Positions 27,518-42,446 of a DNA stretch of 64,000 bases are shown piece by piece. A model generated the notes under the pieces. The model searched no databases and was not told the DNA's origin. It saw only the letters and a program-made list of their open reading frames with translations. Where the stretch lies: assembly GCF_933775445.1 (NCBI RefSeq), contig NW_026089450.1:248001-312000 (forward strand). The letters are read 5' to 3'. Source of the stretch: Argentina anserina. Taxonomy: Eukaryota; Streptophyta; Magnoliopsida; Rosales; Rosaceae. Made by a program: the position numbers and the translations under genes. How positions within the stretch are numbered: the first letter of the stretch is position 1; each line of letters opens with the position of its first letter.

Positions 27518-28168
27518 GATAGTCAGTTTGATGGAAACACACTCCCACACTTGCAAAACTCTCAAATTCAATAGAAACTCGCATCAGAAAGCCTTACAGA
27601 AAGATACTCAAACGAGAAATGAAAAGATACACAATTGGAATAGTAAAGATACGTAAACGATGTAAAGATACTCAGTTTGAAAGAAACACACTCCCACACT
27701 TGCAAAACTCTCAAATACAATAGAAACTCGCATAAGAAACCTTACAGAAAGATACTCAAACGAGAAATGAAAAGATACACAATTGGAATAGTAAAGATAC
27801 GCAAACGATGTAAAGATACACAATTGGAATAGTAAAGATACGCAAACGATGTAAAGATACACAATTGGAATAGCAAAGATACGGAAACAATGTAAAGATA
27901 CACAATTGGAATAGTAAAGATACTCAAACGATGTAAAGATACTCAGTTTGAAAGAAACACACTCCCACACTTGCAAAACTCTCAAATTCAATAGAAACTC
28001 GCATCAGAAAGCCTTACAGAAAGATACTCAAACGAGAAATGAAAAGATACACAATTGGAATAGTAAAGATACTCAAACGATGTAAAGATACACAATTGGA
28101 ATAGTAAAGATACGCAAACGATGTAAAGATACACAATTGGAATAGTAAAGATACGCAAACGATGTAAA
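27518..28168 (+). repeat. Truncated region III HOR (units 149, 271, 231)
   Basis: This is the start of another 1307-bp HOR with gatagtcag. It breaks off after the 231-bp unit, at the C module starting gatacccag (28169), which marks the switch to region IV types. Confidence 0.86.
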
Positions 28169-30513
28169 GATACCCAGTTTGAAAGAAACACACTCCCACA
28201 CTTGCAAAACTCTCAAATTATATAGAAACTCGCATCAGAAAGCCTTACAGAAAGATACTCAAACGAGAAATGAAAAGATACTCAATTGGAATAGTAAAGA
28301 TACGCAAACGATGTAAAGATACACAATTGGAATAGTAAAGATACGCAAACGATGTAAAGATACTCAGTTTGATAGAAACACACTCCCACACTTGCAAAAC
28401 TCTCAAATACAATAGAAACACGCATCAGAAGCCTTACATAAAGATACTCAAACGAGAAATGAAAAGATACACAATTGGAATAGTAAAGATACGCAAACGA
28501 TGTAAAGATACTCAGTTTGAAAGAAACACACTCCCACACTTGCAAAACTCTCAAATTCAATAGAAACTCGCATCAGAAAGCCTTACAGAAAGATACTCAA
28601 ACGAGAAATGAAAAGATACACAATTGGAATAGTAAAGATACGCAAACGATGTAAGGATACTCAGTTTGAAAGAAACACACTCCCACACTTGCAAAACTCT
28701 CAAATACAATAGAAACACGCATCAGAAGCCTTACAGAAAGATACTCAAACGAGAAATGAAAAGATACACAATTGGAATAGTAAAGATACGCAAACGATGT
28801 AAACATACACAATTGGAATAATAAAGATAAGCAAACGATGTAAAGATACTCAGTTTGAAAGAAACACACTCTCACACTTGCAAAACTCTCAAATTCAATA
28901 GAAACTCGCATCAGAAAGCCTTACAGAAAGATACTCAAACGAGAAATGAAAAGATACACAATTGGAATAGTAAAGATACGCAAACGATGTAAAGATACAC
29001 AATTGGAATAGTAAAGATACGCAAACGATGTAAAGATACTCAGTTTGAAAGAAACACACTCCCACACTTGCAAAACTCTCAAATTATATAGAAACTCGCA
29101 TCAGAAAGCCTTACAGAAAGATACTCAAACGAGAAATGAAAAGATACACAATTGGAATAGTAAAGATACTCAAACGAGAAATGAAAAGATACACAATTGG
29201 AATAGTAAAGATACGCAAACGATGTAAAGATACTCAGTTTGAAAGAAACACACTCCCACACTTGCAAAACTCTCAAATACAATAGAAACTCGCATCAGAA
29301 GCCTTATAGAAAGATACTCAAACGAGAAATGAAAAGATACACAATTGGAATAGTAAAGATACGCAAACGATGTAAACATACACAATTGGAATAATAAAGA
29401 TAAGCAAACGATGTAAAGATACTCAGTTTGAAAGAAACACACTCCCACACTTGCAAAACTCTCAAATTCAATAGAAACTCGCATCAGAAAGCCTTACAGA
29501 AAGATACTCAAACGAGAAATGAAAAGATACACAATTGGAATAGTAAAGATACGCAAACGATGTAAAGATACACAATTGGAATAGCAAAGATACGGAAACG
29601 ATGTAAAGATACACAATTGGAATAGTAAAGATACTCAAACGATGTAAAGATACTCAGTTTGAAAGAAACACACTCCCGCACTTGCAAAACTCTCAAATAC
29701 AATAGAAACTCGCATCAGAAGCCTTACAGAAAGATACTCAAACGAGAAATGAAAAGATACACAATTGGAATAGTAAATATACGAAAACGATGTAAAGATA
29801 CACAATTGGAATAGTAAACATACGCAAACGATGTAAAGTTACTCAGTTTGAAAGAAACACACTCCCACACTTGCAAAACTCTCAAATTCAATAGAAACTC
29901 GCATCAGAAAGCGTTACAGAAAGATACTCAAACGAGAAATGAATAGATACTCAATTGGAATTGTAAAGATACGCAAACGATGTAAAGATACACAATTGGA
30001 ATAGTAAAGATACGCAAACGATGTAAGGATACTCAGTTTGAAAGAAACACACTCCCACACTTGCAAAACTCTCAAATACAATAGAAACACGCATGAGAAG
30101 CCTTACATAAAGATACTCAAACGAGAAATGAAAAGATACACAATTGGAATAGTAAAGATACGCAAACGATGTAAAGATACTCAGTTTGAAAGAAACACAC
30201 TCCCACACTTGCAAAACTCTCAAATTCAATAGAAACTCGCATCAGAAAGCCTTACAGAAAGATACTCAAACGAGAAATGAAAAGATACACAATTGGAATA
30301 GTAAAGATACGCAAACGATGTAAAGATACTCAGTTTGAAAGAAACACACTCCCACACTTGCAAAACTCTCAAATACAATAGAAACTCGCATCAGAAACCT
30401 TACAGAAAGATACTCAAACGAGAAATGAAAAGATACACAATTGGAATAGTAAAGATACGCAAACGATGTAAAGATACACAATTGGAATAGTAAAGATACG
30501 CAAACGATGTAAA
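28169..30513 (+). repeat. Region IV lead-in segment
   Basis: Units are 190, 148, 149, 189, 190, 194, 189, 231, 189, 190, 148, 149, 189. New markers appear: gaaacacgcatc with cttacataaag in C, and gtaaacatac with ggaataata in the following monomers. The marker gataagcaaac recurs near 28827 and 29400, 573 bp apart, showing a local duplication. The 194-bp unit holds one 45-bp A-B' dimer. Confidence 0.86.
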
Positions 30514-33500
30514 GATACTCAGTTTGAAAGAAACACACTCCCACACTTGCAAAACTCTCAAATTATATAGAAACTCGCATCAGAAAGCGTTACAGAAAGA
30601 TACTCAAACGAGAAATGAAAAGATACTCAATTGGAATAGTAAAGATACGCAAACGATGTAAAGATACAGAATTGGAATAGTGAAGATACGCAAACGATGT
30701 AAAGATACACAATTGGAATAGTAAAGATACGCAAACGATGTAAAGATACTTAGTTTGAAAGAAACACACTCCCATACTTGCAAAACTCTCAAATACAATA
30801 GAAACTAGCATCAGAAGCCTTACAGAAAGATACTCAAACGAGAAATGAAAAGATACACAATTGGAATAGTAAAGATACGCAAACGATGTAAACATACACA
30901 ATTGGAATAATAAAGATACGCAAACGATGTAAAGATACTCAGTTTGAAAGAAACACACTCCCACACTTGCAAAACTCTCAAATTCAATAGAAACTCGCAT
31001 CAGAAAGCCTTACAGAAAGATACTCAAACGAGAAATGAAAAGATACACAATTGGAATAGTAAAGATACGCAAACGATGTAAAGATACACAATTGGAATAG
31101 CAAAGATACGGAAACGATGTAAAGATACACAATTGGAATAGTAAAGATACTCAAACGATGTAAAGATACTCAGTTTGAAAGAAACACACTCCCACACTTG
31201 CAAAACTCTCAAATACAATAGAAACTCGCATCAGAAACCTTACAGAAAGATACTCAAACGAGAAATGAAAAGATACACAATTGGAATAGTAAAGATACGC
31301 AAACGAGAAATGAAAAGATACACAATTGGAATAGTAAAGATACGCAAACGATGTAAAGATACACAATTGGAATAGTAAAGATACGCAAACGATGTAAAGA
31401 TACTCAGTTTGAAAGAAACACACTCCCACACTTGCAAAACTCTCAAATATAATAGAAACTCGCATCAGAAGCCTTACAGAAAGATACTCAAACGAGAAAT
31501 GAAAAGATACACAATTAGAATAGTAAAGATACGCAAACGATGTAAACATACACAATTGGAATATTAAAGATACGCAAACGATGTAAAGATACTCAGTTTC
31601 AAAGAAACACACTCCCACACTTGCAAAACTCTCAAATTCAATAGAAACTCGCATCAGAAAGCCTTACAGAAAGATACTGAAACGAGAAATGAAAAGATAC
31701 ATAATTGGAATAGTAAAGATACGCAAACGATGTAAAGATACACAATTGGAATAGCAAAGATACGGAAACGATGTAAAGATACACAATTGGAATAGTAAAG
31801 ATACGCAAACGATGTAAAGATACTCAGTTTGAAAGAAACACACTCCCACACTTGCAAAACTCTCAAATACAATAGAAACACGCATCAGAAGCCTTACATA
31901 AAGATACTCAAACGAGAAATGAAAAGATACATAATTCGAATTGTAATGATACGCAAACGATGTAAAGATACCCAATTGGAATAGTAAAGATACGCAAACG
32001 ATGTAAAGATACTCAGTTTGAAAGAAACACACTCCCGCACTTGCAAAACTCCTAAATTCAATAGAAACTCGCATCAGAAAGCCTTACAGAAAGATACTCA
32101 AACGAGAAATGAAAAGATACACAATTGGAACAGTAAAGATACGCAAACGATGTAAAGATACTCAGTTTGAAAGAAACACACTCCCACACTTGCAAAACTC
32201 ACAAATTCAATAGAAACTCGCATCAGAAGCCTTACAGAAAGATACTCAAACGAGAAATGAAAAGATACACAATTGGAATAGTAAAGATACGCAAACGATG
32301 TAAAGATACACAATTGGAGTAGTAAAGATACGCAAACGATGTAAAGATACTCAGTTTGATGGAAACACACTCCCACACTTGCAAAACTCTCAAATTCAAT
32401 AGAAACTCGCATCAGAAAGCCTTACAGAAAGATACTCAAACAAGAAATGAAAAGATACACAATTGGAATAGTAAAGATACGTAAACGATGTAAAGATACT
32501 CAGTTTGAAAGAAACACACTCCCACACTTGCAAAACTCTCAAATACAATAGAAACTCGCATCAGAAGCCTTACAGAAAGATACTCAAACGAGAAATGAAA
32601 AGATACACAATTGGAATAGTAAAGATACGTAAACGATGTAAAGATACACAATTGGAATCGTAAAGATACGCAAACGATGTAAAGATACTCAGTTTGAAAG
32701 AAACACACTCCCACACTTGCAAAACTCTCAAATACAATAGAAACTCGCATCAGAAACCTTACAGAAAGATACTCAAACGAGAAATGAAAAGATACTCAAT
32801 TGGAATAGTAAAGATACGCAAACGATGTAAAGATACACAATTGGAATAGTAAAGATACGGAAACGATGTAAAGATACACAATTGGAATAGTAAAGATACG
32901 CAAACGATGTAAAGATACTTAGTTTGAAAGAAACACACTCCCACAGTTGCAAAACTCTCAAATACAATAGAAACTCGCATCAGAAGCCTTACAGAAAGAT
33001 ACTCAAACGAGAAATAATAAGATACACAATTGGAATAGTAAAGATACGCAAACGATGTAAAGATACACAATTGGAATAGTAAACATACGCAAACGATGTA
33101 AAGATACTCAGTTTGAAAGAAACACACTCCCACACTTGCAAAACTCTCAAATTCAATAGAAACTCGCATCAGAAAGCCTTACAGAAAGATACTCAAACGA
33201 GAAATGAAAAGATACTCAATTGGAATTGTAAAGATACGCAAAGGATGTAAAGATACACAATTGGAATAGTAAAGATACGCAAACGATGTAAAGATACTCA
33301 GTTTGAAAGAAACACACTCCCACACTTGCAATACTCTCAAATACAATAGAAACACGCATCAGAAGCCTTACATAAAGATACTCAAACGAGAAATGAAAAG
33401 ATACACAATTGGAATAGTAAAGATACGCAAACGATGTAAACATACACAATTGGAATAATAAAGATACGCAAACGATGTAAAGATACTCAGTTTCAAAGAA

Positions 33501-34996
33501 ACACACTCCCACACTTGCAAAACTCTAAAATTCAATAGAAACTCGCATCAGAAAGCCTTACAGAAAGATACTGAAACGAGAAATGAAAAGATACATAATT
33601 GGAATAGTAAAGATACGCAAACGATGTAAAGATACACAATTGGAATAGCAAAGATACGGAAACGATGTAAAGATACACAATTGGAATAGTAAAGATACTC
33701 AAACGATGTAAAGATACTCAGTTTGAAAGAAACACACTCCCACACTTGCAAAACTCTCAAATACAATAGAAACTCGCATCAGAAGCCTTACAGAAAGATA
33801 CTCAAATGAGAAATGAAAAGATACACAATTGGAATAGTAAATATACGCAAACGATGTAAAGATACACAATTGGAATAGTAAAGATACGCAAACGATGTAA
33901 AGATACTCAATTTGAAAGAAACACACTCCCACACTTGCAAAACTCTCAAATTCAATAGAAACTCGCATCAGAAAGCCTTACAGAAAGATACTCAAACGAG
34001 AAATGAAAAGATACTCAATTGGAATTGTAAAGATACGCAAACGATGTAAAGATACACAATTGGAATAGTAAAGATACGCAAACGATGTAAGGATACTCAG
34101 TTTGAAATAAACACACTCCCACACTTGCAAAACTCTCAAATACAATAGAAACACGCATCAGAAGCCTTACGTAAAGATACTCAAACGAGAAATGAAAAGA
34201 TACATAATTCGAATTGTAATGATACGCAAACGATGTAAAGATACCCAATTGGAATAGTAAAGATACGCAAACGATGTAAAGATACTCAGTTTGAAAGAAA
34301 CACACTCCCGCACTTGCAAAACTCCTAAATTCAATAGAAACTCGCATCAGAAAGCCTTACAGAAAGATACTCAAACGAGAAATGAAAAGATACACAATTG
34401 GAATAGTAAAGATACGCAAACGATGTAAAGATACTCAGTTTGAAAGAAACACACTCCCACACTTGCAAAACTCTCAAATTCAATAGAAACTCGCATCAGA
34501 AGCCTTACAGAAAGATACTCAAACGAGAAATGAAAAGATACACAATTGGAATAGTAAAGATACGCAAACGATGTAAAGATACACAATTGGAGTAGTAAAG
34601 ATACGCAAACGATGTAAAGATACTCAGTTTGAAAGAAACACACTCCCAAACTTGCAAAACTCTCAAATTCAATAGAAACTCGCATCAGAAGCCTTACAGA
34701 AAGATACTCAAACGAGAAATGAAAAGATACACAATTGGAATAGTAAAGATACGCAAACGATGTAAAGATACACAATTGGAATAGTAAAGATACGCAAACG
34801 ATGTAAAGATACTCAGTTTGAAAGAAACACACTCCCACACTTGCAAAACTCTCAAATACAATAGAAACTCGCATCAGAAACCTTACAGAAAGATACTCAA
34901 ACGAGAAATGAAAAGATACACAATTGGAATAGTAAAGATACGCAAACGATGTAAAGATACACAATTGGAATAGTAAAGATACGCAAACGATGTAAA
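30514..34996 (+). repeat. Large HOR, copy 1 (4483 bp, 23 units)
   Basis: Unit lengths are 231, 189, 231, 234, 189, 231, 189, 149, 189, 149, 189, 230, 189, 190, 189, 231, 189, 190, 189, 149, 189, 189, 189. It is followed directly by a 22-unit copy. Shared markers include a tgaagatac monomer, actagcatcag, ggaatatta, cagtttcaaag and two AATTCGAATT sites (31933 and 34206). Confidence 0.92.
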
Positions 34997-37900
34997 GATA
35001 CTCAGTTTGAAAGAAACACACTCCCACACTTGCAAAACTCTCAAATTATATAGAAACTCGCATCAGAAAGCGTTACAGAAAGATACTCAAACGAGAAATG
35101 AAAAGATACTCAATTGGAATAGTAAAGATACGCAAACGATGTAAAGATACAGAATTGGAATAGTGAAGATACGCAAACGATGTAAAGATACACAATTGGA
35201 ATAGTAAAGATACGCAAACGATGTAAAGATACTTAGTTTGAAAGAAACACACTCCCACACTTGCAAAACTCTCAAATACAATAGAAACTAGCATCAGAAG
35301 CCTTACAGAAAGATACTCAAACGAGAAATGAAAAGATACACAATTGGAATAGTAAAGATACGCAAACGATGTAAACATACACAATTGGAATAATAAAGAT
35401 ACGCAAACGATGTAAAGATACTCAGTTTGAAAGAAACACACTCCCACACTTGCAAAACTCTCAAATTCAATAGAAACTCGCATCAGAAAGCCTTACAGAA
35501 AGATACTCAAACGAGAAATGAAAAGATACACAATTGGAATAGTAAAGATACGCAAACGATGTAAAGATACACAATTGGAATAGCAAAGATACGGAAACGA
35601 TGTAAAGATACACAATTGGAATAGTAAAGATACTCAAACGATGTAAAGATACTCAGTTTGAAAGAAACACACTCCCACACTTGCAAAACTCTCAAATACA
35701 ATAGAAACTCGCATCAGAAACCTTACAGAAAGATACTCAAACGAGAAATGAAAAGATACACAATTGGAATAGTAAAGATACGCAAACGAGAAATGAAAAG
35801 ATACACAATTGGAATAGTAAAGATACGCAAACGATGTAAAGATACACAATTGGAATAGTAAAGATACGCAAACGATGTAAAGATACTCAGTTTGAAAGAA
35901 ACACACTCCCACACTTGCAAAACTCTCAAATATAATAGAAACTCGCATCAGAAGCCTTACAGAAAGATACTCAAACGAGAAATGAAAAGATACACAATTA
36001 GAATAGTAAAGATACGCAAACGATGTAAACATACACAATTGGAATATTAAAGATACGCAAACGATGTAAAGATACTCAGTTTCAAAGAAACACACTCCCA
36101 CACTTGCAAAACTCTCAAATTCAATAGAAACTCGCATCAGAAAGCCTTACAGAAAGATACTGAAACGAGAAATGAAAAGATACATAATTGGAATAGTAAA
36201 GATACGCAAACGATGTAAAGATACACAATTGGAATAGCAAAGATACGGAAACGATGTAAAGATACACAATTGGAATAGTAAAGATACGCAAACGATGTAA
36301 AGATACTCAGTTTGAAAGAAACACACTCCCACACTTGCAAAACTCTCAAATACAATAGAAACACGCATCAGAAGCCTTACATAAAGATACTCAAACGAGA
36401 AATGAAAAGATACATAATTCGAATTGTAATGATACGCAAACGATGTAAAGATACACAATTGGAATAGTAAAGATACGCAAACGATGTAAAGATACTCAGT
36501 TTGAAAGAAACACACTCCCGCACTTGCAAAACTCCTAAATTCAATAGAAACTCGCATCAGAAAGCCTTACAGAAAGATACTCAAACGAGAAATGAAAAGA
36601 TACACAATTGGAACAGTAAAGATACGCAAACGATGTAAAGATACTCAGTTTGAAAGAAACACACTCCCACACTTGCAAAACTCACAAATTCAATAGAAAC
36701 TCGCATCAGAAGCCTTACAGAAAGATACTCAAACGAGAAATGAAAAGATACACAATTGGAATAGTAAAGATACGCAAACGATGTAAAGATACACAATTGG
36801 AGTAGTAAAGATACGCAAACGATGTAAAGATACTCAGTTTGAAAGAAACACACTCCCAAACTTGCAAAACTCTCAAATTCAATAGAAACTCGCATCAGAA
36901 GCCTTACAGAAAGATACTCAAACGAGAAATGAAAAGATACACAATTGGAATAGTAAAGATACGTAAACGATGTAAAGATACACAATTGGAATCGTAAAGA
37001 TACGCAAACGATGTAAAGATACTCAGTTTGAAAGAAACACACTCCCACACTTGCAAAACTCTCAAATACAATAGAAACTCGCATCAGAAACCTTACAGAA
37101 AGATACTCAAACGAGAAATGAAAAGATACTCAATTGGAATAGTAAAGATACGCAAACGATGTAAAGATACACAATTGGAATAGTAAAGATACGGAAACGA
37201 TGTAAAGATACACAATTGGAATAGTAAAGATACGCAAACGATGTAAAGATACTTAGTTTGAAAGAAACACACTCCCACAGTTGCAAAACTCTCAAATACA
37301 ATAGAAACTCGCATCAGAAGCCTTACAGAAAGATACTCAAACGAGAAATGATAAGATACACAATTGGAATAGTAAAGATACGCAAACGATGTAAAGATAC
37401 ACAATTGGAATAGTAAACATACGCAAACGATGTAAAGATACTCAGTTTGAAAGAAACACACTCCCACACTTGCAAAACTCTCAAATTCAATAGAAACTCG
37501 CATCAGAAAGCCTTACAGAAAGATACTCAAACGAGAAATGAAAAGATACTCAATTGGAATTGTAAAGATACGCAAAGGATGTAAAGATACACAATTGGAA
37601 TAGTAAAGATACGCAAACGATGTAAAGATACTCAGTTTGAAAGAAACACACTCCCACACTTGCAATACTCTCAAATACAATAGAAACACGCATCAGAAGC
37701 CTTACATAAAGATACTCAAACGAGAAATGAAAAGATACACAATTGGAATAGTAAAGATACGCAAACGATGTAAACATACACAATTGGAATAATAAAGATA
37801 CGCAAACGATGTAAAGATACTCAGTTTCAAAGAAACACACTCCCACACTTGCAAAACTCTAAAATTCAATAGAAACTCGCATCAGAAAGCCTTACAGAAA

Positions 37901-39330
37901 GATACTGAAACGAGAAATGAAAAGATACATAATTGGAATAGTAAAGATACGCAAACGATGTAAAGATACACAATTGGAATAGCAAAGATACGGAAACGAT
38001 GTAAAGATACACAATTGGAATAGTAAAGATACTCAAACGATGTAAAGATACTCAGTTTGAAAGAAACACACTCCCACACTTGCAAAACTCTCAAATACAA
38101 TAGAAACTCGCATCAGAAGCCTTACAGAAAGATACTCAAATGAGAAATGAAAAGATACACAATTGGAATAGTAAATATACGCAAACGATGTAAAGATACA
38201 CAATTGGAATAGTAAAGATACGCAAACGATGTAAAGATACTCAATTTGAAAGAAACACACTCCCACACTTGCAAAACTCTCAATTTCAATAGAAACTCGC
38301 ATCAGAAAGCCTTACAGAAAGATACTCAAACGAGAAATGAAAAGATACTCAATTGGAATTGTAAAGATACGCAAACGATGTAAAGATACACAATTGGAAT
38401 AGTAAAGATACGCAAACGATGTAAGGATACTCAGTTTGAAATAAACACACTCCCACACTTGCAAAACTCTCAAATACAATAGAAACACGCATCAGAAGCC
38501 TTACGTAAAGATACTCAAACGAGAAATGAAAAGATACATAATTCGAATTGTAATGATACGCAAACGATGTAAAGATACCCAATTGGAATAGTAAAGATAC
38601 GCAAACGATGTAAAGATACTCAGTTTGAAAGAAACACACTCCCGCACTTGCAAAACTCCTAAATTCAATAGAAACTCGCATCAGAAAGCCTTACAGAAAG
38701 ATACTCAAACGAGAAATGAAAAGATACACAATTGGAACAGTAAAGATACGCAAACGATGTAAAGATACTCAGTTTGAAAGAAACACACTCCCACACTTGC
38801 AAAACTCTCATATTCAATAGAAACTCGCATCAGAAGCCTTACAGAAAGATACTCAAACGAGAAATGAAAAGATACACAATTGGAATAGTAAAGATACGCA
38901 AACGATGTAAAGATACACAATTGGAGTAGTAAAGATACGCAAACGATGTAAAGATACTCAGTTTGAAAGAAACACACTCCCAAACTTGCAAAACTCTCAA
39001 ATTCAATAGAAACTCGCATCAGAAGCCTTACAGAAAGATACTCAAACGAGAAATGAAAAGATACACAATTGGAATAGTAAAGATACGCAAACGATGTAAA
39101 GATACACAATTGGAATAGTAAAGATACGCAAACGATGTAAAGATACTCAGTTTGAAAGAAACACACTCCCACACTTGCAAAACTCTCAAATACAATAGAA
39201 ACTCGCATCAGAAACCTTACAGAAAGATACTCAAACGAGAAATGAAAAGATACACAATTGGAATAGTAAAGATACGCAAACGATGTAAAGATACACAATT
39301 GGAATAGTAAAGATACGCAAACGATGTAAA
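34997..39330 (+). repeat. Large HOR, copy 2 (4334 bp, 22 units)
   Basis: Collinear with 30514-34996 at an offset of 4483 bp, falling to 4334 bp after about 36.9 kb. The 149-bp difference is one complete gatgg-type unit present at 32346-32494 and absent here. AATTCGAATT sites lie at 36416 and 38540. Confidence 0.92.
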
Positions 39331-41497
39331 GATACTCAGTTTAAATAAACACACTCCCACACTTGCAAAACTCTCAAATTATATAGAAACTCGCATCAGA
39401 AAGCCTTACAGAAAGATACTCAAACGAGAAATGAAAAGATACACAATTGGAATAGTAAAGATACGCAAACGATGTAAAGATACACAATTGGAATAGTAAA
39501 GATACGAAAACGATGTAAAGATACTCAGTCTGAAAGAAACACACTCCCACACTTACAAAACTCTCAAATTATATAGAAACTCGCAACAGAAAGCCTTACA
39601 GAAAGATACTCAAACGAGAAATGAAAAGATACTCAATTGGAATAGTAAAGATACGCAAACGATGTAAAGATACACAATTGGAATAGTAAAGATACGCAAA
39701 CGATGTAAAGATACACAATTGGAATAGTAAAGATACGCAAACGATGTAAAGATACTTAGTTTGAAAGAAACACACTCCCACACTTGCAAAACTCTCAAAT
39801 TCAATAGAAACTCGCATCAGAAAGCCTTACAGAAAGATACTCAAACGAGAAATGAAAAGATACACAATTGGAACAGTAAAGATACGCAAACGATGTAAAG
39901 ATACTCAGTTTGAAAGAAACACACTCCGACACTTGCAAAACTCTCAAATACAATAGAAACTCGCATCAGAAACCTTACAGAAAGATACTCAAACGAGAAA
40001 TGAAAAGATACACAATTGGAATAGTAAAGATACGCAAACGATGTAAAGATACACAATTGGAATAGTAAAGATACGGAAACGATGTAAAGATACACAATTG
40101 GAATAGTAAAGATACGCAAACGATGTAAAGATACTCAGTTTGAAAGAAACACACTCCCACACTTGCAAAACTCTCAAATTCAATAGAAACTCGCATCAGA
40201 AAGCCTTACAGAAAGATACTCAAACGAGAAATAAAAAGATACTCAATTGGAATTGTAAAGATACGCAAACGATGTAAAGATACACAATTGGAATAGTAAA
40301 GATACGCAAACGATGTAAAGATACTCAGTTTGAAAGAAACACACTCCCACACTTGCAAAACTCTCAAATACAATAGAAACACGCATCAGAAGCCTTACAT
40401 AAAGATACTCAAACGAGAAATGAAAAGATACTCAATTGGAATAGTAAAGATACGCAAACGAGGTAAAGATACACAATTGGAATAGTAAAGATACGCAAAC
40501 GATGTAAAGATACACAATTGGAATAGTAAAGATACGGAAACGATGTAAAGATACACAATTGGAATAGTAAAGATACGCAAACGATGTAAAGATACTTAGT
40601 TTGAAAGAAACACACTCCCACAGTTGCAAAACTCTCAAATACAATAGAAACTCGCATCAGAAGCCTTACAGAAAGATACTCAAACGAGAAATGATAAGAT
40701 ACACAATTGGAATAGTAAAGATACGCAAACGATGTAAAGATACACAATTGGAATAGTAAACATACGCAAACGATGTAAAGATACTCAGTTTGAAAGAAAC
40801 ACACTCCCGCACTTGCAAAACTCCTAAATTCAATAGAAACTCGCATCAGAAAGCCTTACAGAAAGATACTCAAACGAGAAATGAAAAGATACACAATTGG
40901 AATAGTAAACATACGCAAACGATGTAAAGATACTCAGTTTAAAAGAAACACACTCCCACACTTGCAAAACTCTCAAATTCAATAGAAACTCGCATCAGAA
41001 AGCCTTACAGAAAGATACTCAAACGAGAAATGAAAAGATACTCAATTGGAATTGTAAAGATACGCAAACGATGTAAAGATACACAATTGGAATAGTAAAT
41101 ATACGCAAACGATGTAAATACACTCAGTTTGAAAGAAACACACTCCCACACTTGCAATACTCTCAAATACAATAGAAACACGCATCAGAAGCCTTACATA
41201 AAGATACTCAAACGAGAAATGAAAAGATACACAATTGGAATAGTAAAGATACGCAAACGATGTAAACATGCACAATTGGAATAGTAAAGATACGCAAACG
41301 ATGTAAAGATACTCAGTTTGAAAGAAACACACTCCCACACTTGCAAAACTCTCAAATTCAAGAGAAACTCGCATCAGAAAGCCTTACAGAAAGATACTCA
41401 AACGAGAAATGAAGAGATACACAATTGGAATAGTAAAGATACGCAAACGATGTAAAGATAGACAATTGGAATAGTAAAGATACGCAAACGATGTAAA
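39331..41497 (+). repeat. Region V opening segment
   Basis: Units are 189, 231, 149, 230, 190, 271, 189, 149, 190, 189, 190. Its first C has an unusual gtttaaataaacac. The stretch 39900-40590 is repeated at 48610-49300 (offset 8710), and 41119-41687 at 49721-50289 (offset 8602). The 108-bp drop in offset reflects different unit content between them. Confidence 0.86.
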
Positions 41498-42446
41498 GAT
41501 ACTCAGTTTGAAAGAAACACACTCCCACACTTGCAAAACTCTCAAATTCAATAGAAACTCGCATCAGAAAGCCTTACAGAAAGATACTCAAACGAGAAAT
41601 GAAAAGATACTCAATTGGAATTGTAAAGATACGCAAACGATGTAAAGATACACAATTGGAATAGTAAAGATACGCAAACGATGTAAATATACTCAGTTTG
41701 AAAGAAACACACTCCCACACTTGCAAAACTCTCAAATACAATAGAAACACGCATCAGAAGCCTTACATAAAGATACTCAAACGAGAAATGAAAAGATACA
41801 CAATTGGAATAGTAAAGATACGCAAACGATGTAAAGATACTCAGTTTGAAAGAAACACACTCCCACACTTGCAAAACTCTCAAATTCAATAGAAACTCGC
41901 ATCAGAAAGCCTTACAGAAAGATACTCAAACGAGAAATGAAAAGATACACAATTGGAATAGTAAATATACGCAAACGATGTAAAGATACACAATTGGAAT
42001 AGTAAAGATACGCAAACGATGTAAAGATACTCAATTTGAAAGAAACATACTCCCACACTTGCAAAACTCTCAAATTCAAGAGAAACTCGCATCAGAAAGC
42101 CTTACAGAAAGATACTCAAACGAGAAATGAAGAGATACACAATTGGAATAGTAAAGATACGCAAACGATGTAAAGATACTCAATTGGAATAGTAAAGATA
42201 CGCAAACGATGTAAACATGCACAATTGGAATAGTAAAGATACGCAAACGATGTAAAGATACTCAGTTTGAAAGAAACACACTCCCACACTTGGAAAACTC
42301 TCAAATTCAAGAGAAACTCGCATCAGAATGCCTTACAGAAAGATACTCAAACGAGAAATGAAGAGATACACAATTGGAATAGTAAAGATACGCAAACGAT
42401 GTAAAGATAGACAATTGGAATAGTAAAGATACGCAAACGATGTAAA
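41498..42446 (+). repeat. 949-bp tandem HOR, copy 1 (units 190, 148, 190, 231, 190)
   Basis: It is directly repeated at 42447-43394. Distinctive features shared by both copies are gaagagatac after B', aaattcaagag in C, aaacatgcac and gatagacaatt in A, and acttggaaaac in one C. Confidence 0.9.
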
